Source: Candidatus Zhuqueibacterota bacterium (lineage in GTDB: Bacteria; Zhuqueibacterota; Zhuqueibacteria; Thermofontimicrobiales; Sulfurfontimicrobiaceae). Taken from it: a stretch of DNA of 64,000 nt. Shown piece after piece: positions 63,110 through 64,000 of the stretch. The number at the start of each line of letters is the position of its first letter. Position 1 is the first letter of the stretch. The notes beneath the pieces are model-generated. The model did not search any database, had not been told where the DNA came from, and saw only the letters and a list, made by a program, of their open reading frames with translations. The position numbers and the translations under genes are program-made. The stretch spans positions 80,296 through 144,295 of the forward strand of contig JAFGMA010000399.1 of NCBI GenBank assembly GCA_016927835.1. Reading direction: 5' to 3'.

Positions 63110-63654
63110 TACAGCCCTAATTCACGATTGATTTTCTGCATCGCATTCAATGAGAGCATGAGAAACTCATCCAATGACAGACCGAGTTCGCTGCATGATG
63201 CAATTTGGGTTCTGTCTGCTCCGGCAGCGAATCGTTTTTCTTTGAAGCGGCGCTTCATGAATTCCAGATCCAGCGGCGCTAATTTTTTTTCGGGATGCAT
63301 CAGCGCACACGCTACGATGAAGCCCGTCACCGGGTCAGCCGCATAAATCGCTTTATCCATCAAGGAAACCCGGGGAACTTTGTCGCAATGGCATTTGATG
63401 CTGTAAATGATGTCTTCTTCGACGTCTTCATCTTTCAAAAACTCAGCGGTGAGCAGCGAGTGGCGCTCCGGATTGTCTACCGTTTCTTCATAATCCAGAT
63501 CGTGCAACAAACCGCAAAGTCCCCATTTTTGCGCATCTTCACCCAGCTTTTCTGCCAGCGCAATCATCACAGCTTCAACAGCCAGCACATGCTTAACCAG
63601 GTTTTTATTTTTAAGTTTTAATTTTACCAGTTGAAAAGCCGTTTCACGGTTCAA
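63109..63654 (-). CDS. HD-domain (HDIG-type) protein
   Basis: 181 residues. Metal-binding His21 and the 'HDLDY' motif (51-55) with His65 and Asp107 ('YAADPVTG') match small HD-superfamily phosphohydrolases. The substrate is unknown (nucleotides or cyclic dinucleotides are possible). The start is TTG at 63654 with GGGAGA 6 nt upstream. It is coupled to the YfiM-like gene. Confidence 0.82.
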   Translation of the reverse strand: MNRETAFQLVKLKLKNKNLVKHVLAVEAVMIALAEKLGEDAQKWGLCGLLHDLDYEETVDNPERHSLLTAEFLKDEDVEEDIIYSIKCHCDKVPRVSLMDKAIYAADPVTGFIVACALMHPEKKLAPLDLEFMKRRFKEKRFAAGADRTQIASCSELGLSLDEFLMLSLNAMQKINRELGL

Positions 63655-63672
63655 TTTATTTCTCCCGAATTA

Positions 63673-63773
63673 AGGAGGTGGGATAAATTAACTTGGACAT
63701 TCTGCTTAAAAATAATTTTGATAAATAGCCACTTAAGAGATTTAAAAGAGTAACTTATTTTATCCCACCTCCT
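63673..63773. repeat. About 100-bp inverted-end repeat element, copy 2
   Basis: Begins AGGAGGTGGGAT (63673-63684) and ends ATCCCACCTCCT (63762-63773), a perfect 12-bp terminal inverted repeat, extendable to 15. The first 99 positions match copy 1 (20199-20297) at 85 without gaps. It lies upstream of the HD-domain gene. Possible imperfect flanking duplication: GAATTA left, GAATCA right. The rest of the gap to 64000 contains no gene. Confidence 0.78.
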
Positions 63774-63958
63774 GAATCAACGCCTGGATAATTATTCTTT
63801 TGAATATACAATAATCCGGCTCTAAATTCAAGCAAATTTTTGATTAAATTGGTAGTCCCTCAGCTATGGGAAGGAATATAGCCTTTCAAAGTTTACGAAC
63901 CTCTAAAAGGCTAATTATACTTGTTACGGGTGAATTTGTAACATTGCATTTTTATTTT

Positions 63959-64000
63959 GTCATTGCGAGGCGTTTTTTGCCGGGGGCGCCCAGCCGAAGC
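63959..64000. repeat. Left edge of a 'GTCATTGCGAGG'-type dispersed repeat
   Basis: GTCATTGCGAGG at 63959 is followed by a GC-rich stretch ending CCGAAGC at the window end. The pattern GTCATTGCGAGG...GAAGCAATC is a known type of small dispersed intergenic repeat in many bacterial genomes. It is cut by the end of the window, so its length and ends cannot be judged. Confidence 0.45.

Overview
All 56 protein-coding genes recognised in this 64 kb window lie on the minus strand, so the window should be read from right (64000) to left (1). The organism is a Gram-negative (diderm) bacterium. It has a Wza-type outer-membrane exporter, a Wzc-type tyrosine kinase, lipoproteins with a lipobox, Lgt, an outer-membrane barrel protein and the Mre/PBP2/RodA elongasome. 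A GWxTD-domain protein, a DUF4254 protein and a geranylgeranyl-reductase/ferredoxin/UbiA cluster point to the FCB superphylum. Many genes carry clear AGGAGG-type ribosome-binding sites, which fits a Calditrichota/KSB1-like lineage better than typical Bacteroidia. This placement is inferred from gene content only. No rRNA, tRNA, CRISPR array, transposase or prophage gene was recognised.

Right-hand third (about 41.5-64 kb): housekeeping genes and the cell envelope. In transcription order these are an HD-domain protein and a YfiM-like lipoprotein; purF; a UbiA prenyltransferase, a two-cluster ferredoxin, a geranylgeranyl-reductase-family flavoprotein and a CDP-alcohol phosphatidyltransferase (a possible isoprenoid-lipid module); ftsY and rimO; a GWxTD protein; an LD-carboxypeptidase, purN and a VanX-type dipeptidase; mreB-mreC-mreD-mrdA-rodA-lgt; an outer-membrane barrel protein; a YbgF-like TPR lipoprotein; and galT. 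MreB is unusual: 424 residues, with a 78-residue internal tandem duplication in the region of subdomain IIB.

Middle and left (about 1-41 kb): a very large surface-polysaccharide locus. It opens with a STAS-domain protein, then Wza-like export protein, Wzc-like chain-length/tyrosine kinase, a UDP-glucuronate-epimerase-like enzyme, an initiating polyprenyl-phosphate sugar transferase and UDP-glucose dehydrogenase, and is closed by an intrinsic terminator. Then come glycosyltransferases of the GT2, GT4, GT9 and GT-C types, two asparagine-synthase-like amidotransferases (one without the glutaminase nucleophile), a radical SAM/SPASM enzyme, a hexapeptide acyltransferase, a polysaccharide deacetylase, two flippases, a DUF4254 protein, two methyltransferases and an O-antigen-ligase-like protein. 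Together they could make an activated uronic acid, amidate and otherwise modify it, assemble a lipid-linked glycan, flip it, and ligate or export it.

Intergenic repeats give a further layer. Two about 100-bp elements with 10-12-bp inverted ends resembling a Shine-Dalgarno sequence are 86% identical to each other, and a longer related element of about 300 bp lies upstream of a glycosyltransferase gene. Two short REP-like palindromes, several hairpins and the left edge of a 'CATTGCGAGG'-type repeat at the right window end were also seen.
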